The notes: generated from the letters alone by a model not told the origin. A DNA stretch of 64,000 nt from Aestuariicoccus sp032586235 (GCF_032586235.1 NZ_JAWHTD010000008.1:62001-126000), one strand, 5' to 3'. Counted from the stretch's first letter, positions 54,464 to 63,316 are shown. Numbers and translations are program-made.

Positions 54464-55840
54464 ATGTCCGTCGATCCCGTCCTGTCCCGAATCGATTCCG
54501 ACCTGCCCGAGGCGCTCGAACGGCTGTTGGCGCTGCTGCGCATCCCCTCGATTTCGACCGATCCCGCCTACGACGCCGATTGCGAAAAGGCCGCCGACTG
54601 GCTGGTGGACGATCTGCGCAGCCTCGGCGTCGAGGCCGACAAGCGCCCGACGCCCGGCCATCCCATGGTCGTGGGCCATGTCGACGGCGACGGGCCGCAC
54701 CTGCTGTTCTACGGCCATTATGACGTGCAGCCGGTCGATCCGGTCGAGCTGTGGGATCACGATCCCTTCGACGCCCAGATCGCCGACACGCCCGGCGGCC
54801 AGGTGATCCGCGCCCGCGGCTCCAGCGACGACAAGGGCCAGCTGATGACCTTCATCGAGGCCTGCCGCGCGTGGAAGGCGGTGCATGGCGCCCTGCCCTG
54901 CCGGATCACATTTCTGTTCGAGGGCGAAGAGGAATCGGGCTCGCCGTCGCTGGTGCCTTTCCTAAAGGACAACGCGTCGGAGCTGGGCGCCGATGTCGCG
55001 CTGATCTGCGACACCGACCTTTTCGACAGCCGCGTGCCGTCGATCATCACCCAGCTGCGCGGCCTGCTGGGCGAAGAGATCACCATCACCGGCCCCGACC
55101 GCGATCTGCATTCCGGCAGCTACGGCGGCATTGCGCGCAACCCGATCCGGGTGCTGACAAAGATCCTCGGCGGTCTGCACGACGACGCCGGGCGCGTGCA
55201 GGTGCCCGGGTTCTACGAGGGCGTGCCGGATCTGCCCCCCGACATGGCCGCGCAGTGGCAGGCACTGGGGTTCGACGCGGACCGCTTTCTGGGCGCTGTC
55301 GGGCTGTCGCAGCCCGCGGGCGAAGACGGATATACCCCGCTCGAGATGATCTGGTCGCGCCCGACAGCCGAGATCAACGGCATCGTCGGCGGCTATACCG
55401 GCGACGGGTTCAAGACCGTTCTGCCTTCGCGCGCCAGCGCCAAGGTCAGTTTCCGGCTGGTCGGCACGCAGGATCCGCTGGCCATCCGCGACAGCTTTCG
55501 CGCCTGGGTCCGTGAACAGCTGCCGCCCGATTGCACCGTCGCCTTCGCCGATCACGGCGCATCGCCCGCGTCGCGGATGGAAACCGGGCATCCGGCGTTT
55601 GCCGCCGCACGCGCGGCGCTGTCGGACGAATGGCCCGACCCGGCAGTCTTTGCCGGGGGCGGCGGCTCGATCCCCATCGCGGGCTATTTCAAGGATATCC
55701 TCGGCCTCGATTCGATGCTGGTGGGATGGGCCAAGGCCGACGACCAGATCCATTCGCCGAACGAGAAATACGACGTCGCCAGCTTTCACAAGGGCGTGCG
55801 AAGCTGGGCGCGCATCCTCGATGCGTTAACAAGGCTTTAG
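54464..55840 (+). CDS. M20/M25/M40 family dipeptidase
   Basis: A 458-residue metallopeptidase with the M20 zinc ligands: GHYDVQP (His and Asp), the catalytic Glu pair in EGEEESGSPSL, ICDTDLFDS and the final IHSPNEKYD. The lid domain with DLHSGSYGG (bridging His) is present. The group includes carboxypeptidases, dipeptidases and amidohydrolases acting on small peptides. The ATG at 54464 has AGGAGACC upstream. Confidence 0.92.
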   Translation: MSVDPVLSRIDSDLPEALERLLALLRIPSISTDPAYDADCEKAADWLVDDLRSLGVEADKRPTPGHPMVVGHVDGDGPHLLFYGHYDVQPVDPVELWDHDPFDAQIADTPGGQVIRARGSSDDKGQLMTFIEACRAWKAVHGALPCRITFLFEGEEESGSPSLVPFLKDNASELGADVALICDTDLFDSRVPSIITQLRGLLGEEITITGPDRDLHSGSYGGIARNPIRVLTKILGGLHDDAGRVQVPGFYEGVPDLPPDMAAQWQALGFDADRFLGAVGLSQPAGEDGYTPLEMIWSRPTAEINGIVGGYTGDGFKTVLPSRASAKVSFRLVGTQDPLAIRDSFRAWVREQLPPDCTVAFADHGASPASRMETGHPAFAAARAALSDEWPDPAVFAGGGGSIPIAGYFKDILGLDSMLVGWAKADDQIHSPNEKYDVASFHKGVRSWARILDALTRL

Positions 55841-56015
55841 CGCCTGTGGCGGCGGCCTGCGGGGCGCGCCGCCCACAGCCCTGAGGCGAAATCATCGGGA
55901 ATAAGAGGAAACCGCCCCAGACGGTTCAAATTTAACGGGAAATTTTTTGAATTCGAACCGCCGGTGCCTGACTTCTTTCCGATTCTTGCCACAATTCGCG
56001 GCTACGCCTTTTGTC

Positions 56016-56558
56016 ATGCGAGGATATAGCTTCAGAAAACAGACCCGGGACGACTTTACACGTCGTATCGAAGCGGTCGACCCCAGCCATAACCGGCGCA
56101 GCAATCGACGCGCGCCGCGTGAGGACAAGACACCGAGCCATCCGTTCGTGTCGCTGATCATGGGCTTTTCGTGGTTCTACGTCGTCGTCACCGTCGCCAA
56201 CAACCGCAGCCGCATCGAGGAAAGCCTGGTGCAGGGGTCGCTGCCGGTCGAATACCATGGGATGGTCTTCAACCTTCTGGCGGCGCTGATCACGGTGTCC
56301 GGCGTCTTTCTGATGGTGCACCTCTTCCGCGTCCTGGGCCGCACCGGCGCCAAGCGCGCCAATTCGTCGGGGCTTTTGACCGGGGCGGGGCTGGCGGTCG
56401 CGCTGATCTACACGCCGCCGGAAATGGTGCACGCAGGCATCGGGATGCTGGACGACAATTCGCGCAGCCTGATCCAGGTGGCGCAAGACACCGTGCGCGA
56501 GACCCTTCCCGGGGTTGACTTTGGATCCATAGCTCTGGTCAGCTCGCAGGGGCAATGA
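56016..56558 (+). CDS. Hypothetical membrane protein coupled to hydrolase gene
   Basis: A 180-residue protein with a basic Arg-rich N terminus (MRGYSFRKQTRDDFTRRIEA), then two or three hydrophobic segments (SLIMGFSWFYVVVTVANN, FNLLAALITVSGVFLMVHLF and GLLTGAGLAVALIYTPPEMV). No known family. Its stop overlaps the hydrolase ATG by four bases (ATGA), so the two are translated together. I chose the ATG at 56016; a longer frame back to 55947 is unlikely. Confidence 0.7.
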   Translation: MRGYSFRKQTRDDFTRRIEAVDPSHNRRSNRRAPREDKTPSHPFVSLIMGFSWFYVVVTVANNRSRIEESLVQGSLPVEYHGMVFNLLAALITVSGVFLMVHLFRVLGRTGAKRANSSGLLTGAGLAVALIYTPPEMVHAGIGMLDDNSRSLIQVAQDTVRETLPGVDFGSIALVSSQGQ

Positions 56559-57427
56559 CCCCCGAACATACCTCGCACATCGCAACGCTGAATCAACGGT
56601 CCATCGCCTATGACAGATATGGCGACGGGCCGCCTTTGCTGCTCTTGCACGGCTTTCCGCAGACCCGGGCCATGTGGTGGCGCATCGCGCCGATGCTGGC
56701 GCGCGATTTCACCGTGATCGCCGCCGACCTGCGCGGCTATGGCGACAGCTTCAAACCCGCCGCGATGACGGACATGAGCTTTCGCAACATGGCGTCCGAC
56801 ATGGTGGCGCTGATGGCGCTTCTGGGCTTCGACCGGTTCGATCTGGCCGGGCACGACCGCGGCGCGCGCACCGCGCACCGCCTGGCGCTGGATGCGCCCG
56901 ACGCGGTGAAAAGCCTGACGGTGATGGACATCGTGCCGACGCATCATCTGCTCGACCGGCTGACGACGCCGGTGGCGCGTGCCTATTACCACTGGTTCTT
57001 CCTGGCCCAGCCCGCGCCCTTCCCCGAAACCATGATCGGCCACGATCCCGACGCCTATTACGAGCGTTGTCTTCTGGGGTTCGGCAAGGCGACGCTGGAC
57101 GATTTCGCGCCCGACATGCTGGCCGCTTATCGCGACAGCTGGCGCGACCCCGAGTGCATCCGCTGCATGTGCGACGATTACCGCGCCGCCATCGACGTGG
57201 ATTTCGCCCATGACGCCGCCGATCTGGATCGGCAGGTCACCTGCCCCGCGCTGGTGCTTTACGGCGCGGACGGGGCCATGGCCCGCGCGATGGACGTGCC
57301 CGCCACCTGGGCGCCGCGCCTTGCGGACATGCGGGCCAAGGGCGTCACCGGCGGGCATTTCTTCCCCGATCAGTCACCCGAGGAAACCGCCGCGGCGCTG
57401 CGCGGGTTCCTGTTGCCGCAGGCCTGA
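56555..57427 (+). CDS. Alpha/beta hydrolase, fluoroacetate dehalogenase-like
   Basis: A 290-residue hydrolase. All residues that in the fluoroacetate dehalogenase of Burkholderia sp. FA1 form the active site are present with a constant offset of three: nucleophile Asp101 and Arg102, Arg105 (GHDRGAR), Asp125 (VMDIVPT), His146 and Trp147 (YYHWFFL), Tyr209 (CDDYR) and His268 (GGHFF). The match is to residues recalled from the literature, not a search. It would hydrolyse short 2-haloacids to 2-hydroxyacids. Epoxide hydrolases share this fold but usually lack this His-Trp-Tyr set. Confidence 0.85.
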   Translation: MTPEHTSHIATLNQRSIAYDRYGDGPPLLLLHGFPQTRAMWWRIAPMLARDFTVIAADLRGYGDSFKPAAMTDMSFRNMASDMVALMALLGFDRFDLAGHDRGARTAHRLALDAPDAVKSLTVMDIVPTHHLLDRLTTPVARAYYHWFFLAQPAPFPETMIGHDPDAYYERCLLGFGKATLDDFAPDMLAAYRDSWRDPECIRCMCDDYRAAIDVDFAHDAADLDRQVTCPALVLYGADGAMARAMDVPATWAPRLADMRAKGVTGGHFFPDQSPEETAAALRGFLLPQA

Positions 57428-57439
57428 TCCCGCGTCGCG

Positions 57440-58315
57440 TCAGATCAGCCCGACGAAGCGTTCCGGCAGAACGTATTGCAGGCCATAGTCGGGCCGGTCG
57501 AACTGCCAAAAGCCGGTCTCGCCGCGCGGCTTCCAGCTTCGGTGCATGCGCTTGCGCGCCCAGGCAAGATCGAAACCTTCCTGCATCTCAAGCTCGGCGA
57601 ACGCCTCGAACACCGCGCGGTCCTCGCCCCGCGCCTCGGCGAACCAGTGCCGCCCGATAGCGGCGTCCTTGACGCCGACGCCCACCGCGTCGGTCACCGC
57701 GTTGCGCTGGTTCATCGTGGCGACATAATTGGGGAAATCGCAGTATTTCAGGTGCAGCAGGTACAATTCGTCCGGCGTGTTCAGCTTTGACGCCTGGGTG
57801 AAATGCCCGCCCCGCGCGATCTTGGTGCCCAGGCTGAGGATACAGGGCTTGGAATAATGCGGGGCCAGCCGCACATGCCGGCGGGGGCCGAGGATATGAT
57901 CGCCGATCGACTCGGGCTCCAGCTCGATGCGGTGGATCACCTCGAGCCCCAGCGGCGTCAGCACCCGGCGTATCGGCGTGTTCCGCAGGTATTCCAGCAG
58001 CGACACGCCGGTCTCGGGGTCGACCACGACCAGCTCGTCCACATCGCCGACGATGACATGGTCGTAATAGCTGCGCAGGCCCCCGACGATCCCGTTCAAA
58101 AGCCGCCAGCGCTTCATGTCGAAATTGGGATGCGGATCGCCGGGGATGCCGATCACGTTGCAGCCCTCGGCCAGAGCGGCCACCTCGGCGCCGTGGCCGT
58201 GGTTGACGATATAGCAATTCTCGCGCCCCAGCGTGCCGCCGTAGTGGCGCAGCCAGGCGCGCAGGAAGAACGGATCGTCGCGCACCATGGTGACGGCGGC
58301 GGCTGTGGTCTGCAT
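57440..58315 (-). CDS. Glycosyltransferase family 2 protein
   Basis: A 291-residue GT-A-type enzyme with a metal-binding DxD-like motif in HVIVGDVDELVVVD and an N-terminal MQTTAAAVTMVRDDPFFLRA typical of GT2-like proteins that add sugars to glycans. I took the ATG at 58315 with AAGGGG about nine bases upstream; an ATG ten codons earlier is possible. A sulfotransferase-like gene is divergent from it, with a 120-base gap, which hints at a shared sulfated-glycan role. Confidence 0.8.
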   Translation of the reverse strand: MQTTAAAVTMVRDDPFFLRAWLRHYGGTLGRENCYIVNHGHGAEVAALAEGCNVIGIPGDPHPNFDMKRWRLLNGIVGGLRSYYDHVIVGDVDELVVVDPETGVSLLEYLRNTPIRRVLTPLGLEVIHRIELEPESIGDHILGPRRHVRLAPHYSKPCILSLGTKIARGGHFTQASKLNTPDELYLLHLKYCDFPNYVATMNQRNAVTDAVGVGVKDAAIGRHWFAEARGEDRAVFEAFAELEMQEGFDLAWARKRMHRSWKPRGETGFWQFDRPDYGLQYVLPERFVGLI

Positions 58316-58435
58316 CGGGCCTGCCCCTTGTGGTTTTTCGGGCATCCTAGCGCAGCGCCGTTGCGGGAGGAATCGCAATATGACACGCGCTCGGCTATCG
58401 TTGCGCGCAAAGCATAAACGAAGAGGCCGGCGCAG

Positions 58436-59185
58436 GTGATCGCAGCGGATTTCGCAGACAGGGGCTGGCAGATCGTGCCCGGCCCGACGCGGCCCACGCG
58501 CTATCAGGTGATGGGCGAACGGTCGTCGGGCACCAATTTCGTCAAGCGGCTCTTGGGGCGGAACACTTCGCTGCGGCCTTGCGAGGATCTGGGCTGGAAA
58601 CACGGCTTTGCGCAGATGACCGCCATCCCCGAGGATATGGCGGTGATCTGCGTGGTGCGCCATGCCGCGCCCTGGGCGCTGTCGATGCACGCCAAGCCCT
58701 GGCATTGCCCTCCCGCGATGCAGCGGCTGGCCTTTTCGGATTTCATCCGCGCGGAATGGGCCACGATCGCGGACCGCCCGCGCTATTTCCCGCAGGTGGC
58801 GCAGCTGGGCGGGGTGGGCCGGCCGCTCCAGCACGACCGCGACCCTCTGACGGGGCGCGCCTATGCCAACCTCTTTGCCCTGCGACGCGCCAAGCTGACG
58901 GGGCTTTTGTCTTATTTTCAAAGGGGTTCTGCGCTGATCTTCACCCGGCTCGAGGCGGTGCAGACCGCCCCCGAGGCGTTTCTGTCAGATGTGGAGGCCG
59001 GATTTGGGCTGGAACCGCGCGAAGGGCCCTACCGGCCCGTGGTCAAGCGGCTGGGGTCCAAGTTCCTGCCCGCGGTCGACGCCCGCCCGCCGACGCCTTC
59101 GGCGATGGCCGAGGCCGATGCCGATTTCATGCGCGGCGCGCTGGATCTGGAGATGGAGACGGCGCTGGGATTCCGCTACGACTAG
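58436..59185 (+). CDS. Sulfotransferase-like protein
   Basis: A 249-residue protein with a PAPS-binding-like 5'-PSB motif (GERSSGTNFVKRLLG) and a putative 3'-PSB region (VICVVRHAAPWALSMHAKPW). These fit the sulfotransferase fold loosely; active-site residues beyond that cannot be judged. The GTG start has AAGAGG nine bases before it. Its TAG stop shares the tetranucleotide CTAG with the convergent Lrp gene. Divergent from a GT2 gene. Confidence 0.65.
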   Translation: MIAADFADRGWQIVPGPTRPTRYQVMGERSSGTNFVKRLLGRNTSLRPCEDLGWKHGFAQMTAIPEDMAVICVVRHAAPWALSMHAKPWHCPPAMQRLAFSDFIRAEWATIADRPRYFPQVAQLGGVGRPLQHDRDPLTGRAYANLFALRRAKLTGLLSYFQRGSALIFTRLEAVQTAPEAFLSDVEAGFGLEPREGPYRPVVKRLGSKFLPAVDARPPTPSAMAEADADFMRGALDLEMETALGFRYD

Positions 59186-59421
59186 AAGGCCTTGAAGGTT
59201 AGCGTGGTCAGCGACCGCTCGATGCCGGGAATGTCCAGCAGTTCCTCGTTGATGTATTTGCCGACGTCCTCGCCCTCTGGGATGTAGAGCTTCATCAACA
59301 GATCGTATTCGCCGCTGGTCGAGTAGAGTTCGGAATGGATTTCGCGCAGGGCGATTTCCTCGGCCACGCGGTAGGTGGTGCCGGGTTTGCAGCGGATCTG
59401 GATGTAAACGCAGGTGGTCAT
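59182..59421 (-). CDS. Lrp/AsnC ligand-binding-domain protein (stand-alone RAM domain)
   Basis: A 79-residue protein consisting of just the RAM effector domain of the Lrp/AsnC family (YIQIRCKPGTTYRVAEEIAL, HSELYSTSGEYDLLMKLYIP), without the DNA-binding HTH. Such proteins assemble as small rings and may bind amino acids or modulate full-length Lrp regulators. The gene overlaps the convergent sulfotransferase by four bases and diverges from hisB. Confidence 0.88.
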   Translation of the reverse strand: MTTCVYIQIRCKPGTTYRVAEEIALREIHSELYSTSGEYDLLMKLYIPEGEDVGKYINEELLDIPGIERSLTTLTFKAF

Positions 59422-59541
59422 GGCGGGCCTCTTTTGGCGTCCAAGCTGGCACAAGCGCAACGGCGGCACAATGCGCAATCGGCGGGCCTTGGCGCGGCGC
59501 GCGGGGCCGCCTATAAGGCCGCGACGGCAAGGAGAACGCCC

Positions 59542-60129
59542 ATGCGCAGCGCCACGATCAGCCGCAAGACGGCCGAGACCGACATCCGCGTCGAGATCGA
59601 CCTCGACGGCAGCGGGATCTACGACAACCAGACCGGCGTGGGGTTCTTCGACCACATGCTGGACCAGCTCGCACGGCATTCGCTGATCGACATGACGGTG
59701 CGCGCCACGGGCGATCTGCATATCGACGATCACCACACGGTCGAGGATACCGGCATCGCTTTGGGACAGGCGCTGGCGCAGGCGCTTGGCGACAAGCGCG
59801 GGATCCGGCGGTATGGGTCGTGCCATTTGCCGATGGACGACGCGCTGGTGCGCGCTGCACTCGATCTGTCGGGGCGGCCCTATCTGGTGTGGAACGTCGC
59901 GCTGCCGACCGCCAAGATCGGCAATTTCGACACCGAGCTGGTGCGTGAGTTCTTTCAGGCGCTGGCGACGCATGGCGGCATCACGCTGCATGTGGACCAG
60001 CTGCACGGGCTCAACAGCCACCACATCGCCGAGGCCGCCTTCAAGGCGGTGGCGCAGGCGTTGCGCGCGGCGGTGGAACCCGATCCGCGCAAGGGCGATG
60101 CGATCCCCTCGACCAAGGGCGCGCTCTGA
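59542..60129 (+). CDS. hisB: Imidazoleglycerol-phosphate dehydratase
   Basis: HisB removes water from imidazoleglycerol phosphate in histidine synthesis. The 195-residue single-domain enzyme, without the phosphatase part fused in E. coli, has the metal-binding histidines GVGFFDHMLDQLARHS and HIDDHHTVEDTGIALG and HGLNSHHIAEAAFK. AAGGAG precedes the ATG. First gene of a histidine cluster. Confidence 0.97.
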   Translation: MRSATISRKTAETDIRVEIDLDGSGIYDNQTGVGFFDHMLDQLARHSLIDMTVRATGDLHIDDHHTVEDTGIALGQALAQALGDKRGIRRYGSCHLPMDDALVRAALDLSGRPYLVWNVALPTAKIGNFDTELVREFFQALATHGGITLHVDQLHGLNSHHIAEAAFKAVAQALRAAVEPDPRKGDAIPSTKGAL

Positions 60130-60204
60130 CGCGGGCGGCGCGGTGCGCATGAATGCGCACCCTACGGGACCTGGGCCAAGGGGCCGATTTCGGGAAGGTG
60201 AACC

Positions 60205-60840
60205 ATGCTGACCGCCATTATCGACTATGAAAGCGGCAATCTGCATTCGGCGGAAAAGGCGTTTCAGAAGATGGCCGCGGAGGTGGGTGCTGGCGACGTC
60301 GTCGTGACCGCCGATGCCAATGTGGTGGCCCGCGCCGACCGGCTGGTGCTGCCCGGCGACGGGGCCTTTCCGGCCTGCGCCGCTGCGCTGCGCGCCTCGG
60401 GCTGTTTCGAGGCGATGGTCGAGGCGGTCGAGACCCGGGGCCGGCCTTTCCTGGGCATCTGTGTCGGCATGCAGCTGATGGCGCGTCGGGGCCACGAATA
60501 TTCGATGACCGACGGGCTGGGATGGATCGACGGCGAGGTGGTCGCCATCGAGCCCGAGGACCCGGCGCTGAAGGTGCCGCATATGGGCTGGAACGACCTG
60601 GTGATCGACGTGCCGCACCCGGTTCTGGACGGTGTTGCGACCGGCGAGCACGCCTATTTCGTGCATTCCTACCAGATGCGGGTGGACGCCCCGGCGCAGC
60701 GGCTGGCGCATGTGGATTATGGCGGCGATGTTACCGCCATCGTGGGCCGCGACACCATGCTGGGCTTTCAGTTCCACCCCGAAAAGAGCGCCGCGACCGG
60801 CCTTCGGATGATCGCCAACTTCCTGACCTGGACCCCGTGA
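60205..60840 (+). CDS. hisH: Imidazole glycerol phosphate synthase subunit HisH
   Basis: Glutamine amidotransferase subunit that supplies ammonia to HisF. The 211-residue protein has nucleophile Cys in LGICVGMQLM and the His-Glu of the triad in QFHPEKS. GGGAAGGTG lies before the ATG. A gap with a minus-strand DUF2147 gene separates it from hisA. Confidence 0.97.
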   Translation: MLTAIIDYESGNLHSAEKAFQKMAAEVGAGDVVVTADANVVARADRLVLPGDGAFPACAAALRASGCFEAMVEAVETRGRPFLGICVGMQLMARRGHEYSMTDGLGWIDGEVVAIEPEDPALKVPHMGWNDLVIDVPHPVLDGVATGEHAYFVHSYQMRVDAPAQRLAHVDYGGDVTAIVGRDTMLGFQFHPEKSAATGLRMIANFLTWTP

Positions 60841-60871
60841 GCCTGGGCGCGGGCAGCTCGCCGTCCGCGCC

Positions 60872-61255
60872 TCAGTTCACCCGCGACCAGGTCTGTTTGG
60901 AGCAAAGCAGCCCGCCCGCCACGCAGCCGCGCAGGCGCAGGGAATCGCCGCTCAGATCCATCTTGCCCAGATAGCTCTTGTCGTTCGACGGTCGCCAGAC
61001 CTTGCCCTCGTAGCGGCCCCCGCCCTGCGGCGCCATGTCGATCACCAGCGTCTTGCCGATGCTGGGCGAGCGGTATTCGCCGGCCTCATCGAAGGTGCGC
61101 GCGATCACGCCGCAGATGTTGGCGCCGCAGGGCGACATGGTCACATGGGCATAAGAGCCGTCGTCGGGCTGGGTCTTCCAGGTGCCCTCCACCGGGTCCG
61201 CCATGGCCGCCCCCGCCACCAGCATCAGCCCCGCCAAAATCGCCATCCGTTTCAT
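60872..61255 (-). CDS. DUF2147 secreted protein
   Basis: A 127-residue secreted protein: signal peptide (MKRMAILAGLMLVAGAAMAD), then a DUF2147 beta-barrel-like domain with GTWKTQPDDGSYAHVTMSPC, CGVIARTF, GKVWRPSNDKSYLGKMDLSG and LRGCVAGGLLCSKQTW. Four Cys may form two disulfides. Function unknown. It is inserted in opposite orientation within the his cluster. Confidence 0.88.
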   Translation of the reverse strand: MKRMAILAGLMLVAGAAMADPVEGTWKTQPDDGSYAHVTMSPCGANICGVIARTFDEAGEYRSPSIGKTLVIDMAPQGGGRYEGKVWRPSNDKSYLGKMDLSGDSLRLRGCVAGGLLCSKQTWSRVN

Positions 61256-61387
61256 TCCGTCCTCCCGTCAAAGCTGCGCAAAGCCTGACCGACAGATCGG
61301 GCGGCGATCAAGGCTGACGCAGGGTCGCGTTGCATCCGCCGTTGCGTCATGCCAAAGGGGGCCAGCGATTTTCTGCAAGGCAGCGAC

Positions 61388-62110
61388 ATGATCCTCTACC
61401 CCGCCATCGACCTCAAGGACGGCAAGGCCGTGCGCCTCTTGCGCGGCGACATGGACAAGGCCACCGTCTTTAACGACGACCCCGCGGCACAGGCGCTCGA
61501 CTTCGTGGCGGCGGGCTGCGAATGGCTGCATCTGGTGGACCTCAACGGCGCCTTCGCCGGTCAGCCGGTGAACGCCGCCGCGGTCGAGGCTATCCTGAGC
61601 CAGACACAAACGCCCGCACAGCTGGGCGGCGGCATCCGCGACATGGCCACGATCGAGACCTGGCTGTCCAAGGGCCTGGCCCGCGTCATCCTGGGCACCG
61701 TGGCGGTGGAAAACCCTGGCCTGGTGCGCGAGGCCGCCCGCTCCTTCCCCGGCCAGGTCGCCGTCGGCATCGACGCGCGTGGCGGCCGCGTCGCCACCAA
61801 GGGCTGGGCCGAAGAGACCGACGTGGACGCCACCGATCTGGCCCGCAGCTTCGAAGATGCGGGCGTGGCCGCGATCATCTACACCGACATCAACCGCGAC
61901 GGCGCGATGCAGGGCCCGAATATCGAGGCCACCGCCGCGCTCGCCCATGCGGTCACCATCCCGGTCATCGCTTCGGGTGGCGTGTCGTCGCTGGCCGACC
62001 TGATCGCCTTGCGCGATTGCGGCGCGGCACTCAACGGCGCGATCTCGGGCCGGGCGCTTTATGACGGGGCCATCGACCTGAAAGAGGCGCTGGCCGCCCT
62101 GAGATCCTGA
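61388..62110 (+). CDS. hisA: Phosphoribosylformimino-5-aminoimidazole carboxamide ribotide isomerase
   Basis: HisA isomerises ProFAR to PRFAR by an Amadori rearrangement. The 240-residue TIM barrel begins MILYPAIDLKDGKAVRLLRG, where the catalytic Asp8 lies, and repeats the phosphate loops GGGIRD and ASGGVSS. I chose the ATG at 61388, since the frame before it lacks similarity. Same fold and evolutionary half-barrel structure as hisF, encoded next. Confidence 0.96.
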   Translation: MILYPAIDLKDGKAVRLLRGDMDKATVFNDDPAAQALDFVAAGCEWLHLVDLNGAFAGQPVNAAAVEAILSQTQTPAQLGGGIRDMATIETWLSKGLARVILGTVAVENPGLVREAARSFPGQVAVGIDARGGRVATKGWAEETDVDATDLARSFEDAGVAAIIYTDINRDGAMQGPNIEATAALAHAVTIPVIASGGVSSLADLIALRDCGAALNGAISGRALYDGAIDLKEALAALRS

Positions 62111-62208
62111 GCCGGCAAGGGGGGTGTCCTGCGCGCTCCGCACCGCACCGTCACGGACAGGTCCCAAGCCCCTTCCCAACCCATCCGTTTCGCGGTAACG
62201 CACAGACC

Positions 62209-62970
62209 ATGCTCAAGACCCGTATCATCCCCTGCCTCGACGTGGCCGACGGTCGCGTCGTCAAAGGCGTGAACTTCGTCGATCTGGTCGATGCCGGCGA
62301 CCCGGTGGATGCCGCGCGCGCCTATGACGCCGCCGGCGCGGACGAGATCTGCTTTCTCGACATCCACGCCACCCATGAAAACCGTGGCACCATGTTCGAT
62401 GTGGTCACCCGCACGGCCGAGCAATGCTTCATCCCGCTGACCGTGGGCGGCGGCGTCCGCACCGTGGCCGATGTGCGCGCCCTGCTGCTGGCGGGCGCCG
62501 ACAAGGTCAGCTTCAATTCGGCGGCCGTGGCCGATCCGGACGTGCTGGCGCGCGCCGCCGACCAGTTCGGCAGCCAGTGCATCGTCTGCGCCATCGACGC
62601 CAAGACTGTCGCCCCCGGCAAATGGGAGATCTTCACCCACGGCGGGCGCAAACCCACCGGCATCGACGCGGTCGAGTTCGCCCGCACCGCCGCCGCCAAG
62701 GGCGCCGGAGAGATCCTGCTCACCTCGATGGACCGCGACGGCACCAAGGCGGGGTTCAACATCCCGCTGACCCGCGCCATTGCCGACGCGGTCGGCATCC
62801 CGGTGATCGCCAGCGGCGGCGTCGGTACGCTCGACCACCTCGTCGAAGGCGTGACCCAGGGCCATGCCTCCGCCGTGCTCGCCGCCTCGATCTTCCACTT
62901 CGGCACCTACACCATTGCCGAGGCCAAGGCCCACATGGCCGCCGCCGGCATCCCCATGAGGCTGACATGA
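62209..62970 (+). CDS. hisF: Imidazole glycerol phosphate synthase cyclase subunit HisF
   Basis: HisF uses ammonia from HisH to turn PRFAR into imidazoleglycerol phosphate and AICAR. The 253-residue barrel has catalytic Asp11 (IIPCLDVADG) and Asp130-type in the IDAKTVAPGK region, with phosphate loops GGGVRT and ASGGVGT. The stop overlaps the hisE start by four bases. Confidence 0.97.
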   Translation: MLKTRIIPCLDVADGRVVKGVNFVDLVDAGDPVDAARAYDAAGADEICFLDIHATHENRGTMFDVVTRTAEQCFIPLTVGGGVRTVADVRALLLAGADKVSFNSAAVADPDVLARAADQFGSQCIVCAIDAKTVAPGKWEIFTHGGRKPTGIDAVEFARTAAAKGAGEILLTSMDRDGTKAGFNIPLTRAIADAVGIPVIASGGVGTLDHLVEGVTQGHASAVLAASIFHFGTYTIAEAKAHMAAAGIPMRLT

Positions 62971-63278
62971 CCCTCGAAGACCTCGCCCGCATCGTCGCAG
63001 ACCGCGCCAAGGCCGACCCCGGCGAAAGCTGGACCGCCAAACTGCTGGCCAAGGGCCCCGAGAAATGCGCCGAGAAATTCGGCGAAGAGGCGATCGAGGC
63101 GATCATCGAAGCCACCAAGGGCGACCGCGACCGCCTGACCTCCGAAGCCGCCGACGTGCTCTTTCACCTCCTGGTGATGCTGCACTCCCGCGACGTCGCG
63201 CTCTCGGACGTGATGGACGAACTGGCCCGCCGCCAGTCCCAATCCGGCCTCGCCGAAAAAGCCGCCCGCAAAGGCTGA
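62967..63278 (+). CDS. hisE: Phosphoribosyl-ATP pyrophosphatase
   Basis: HisE removes pyrophosphate from phosphoribosyl-ATP, the second step of histidine synthesis. The 103-residue helical MazG-like protein has the conserved SWTAKLLAKGPEKCAEKFGE, EEAIEAIIEA and SEAADVLFHLLVML metal-binding segments. The ATG overlaps the hisF stop. HisI is not fused here, as expected in Rhodobacteraceae. Confidence 0.95.
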   Translation: MTLEDLARIVADRAKADPGESWTAKLLAKGPEKCAEKFGEEAIEAIIEATKGDRDRLTSEAADVLFHLLVMLHSRDVALSDVMDELARRQSQSGLAEKAARKG

Positions 63279-63292
63279 CCGCCCGCCCCCAT

Positions 63293-63316
63293 CTTCATCC
63301 GGTCAAAAATATCCCG
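63293..63316. repeat. CTTCATC..GGTCAAAAATATCCCG element, copy 1
   Basis: CTTCATCCGGTCAAAAATAT followed by CCCG, matching 63388-63411 nearly base for base and the element at 12481 in part. Two copies lie within 100 bases in the gap between convergent hisE and CoA-binding genes. Confidence 0.6.

Noticed and set aside
52886..54886. Long hemA frame starting at 54886
   Set aside because: Upstream part overlaps the M20 peptidase gene and lacks family similarity; the GTG at 54115 has a good ribosome site and the correct protein start.
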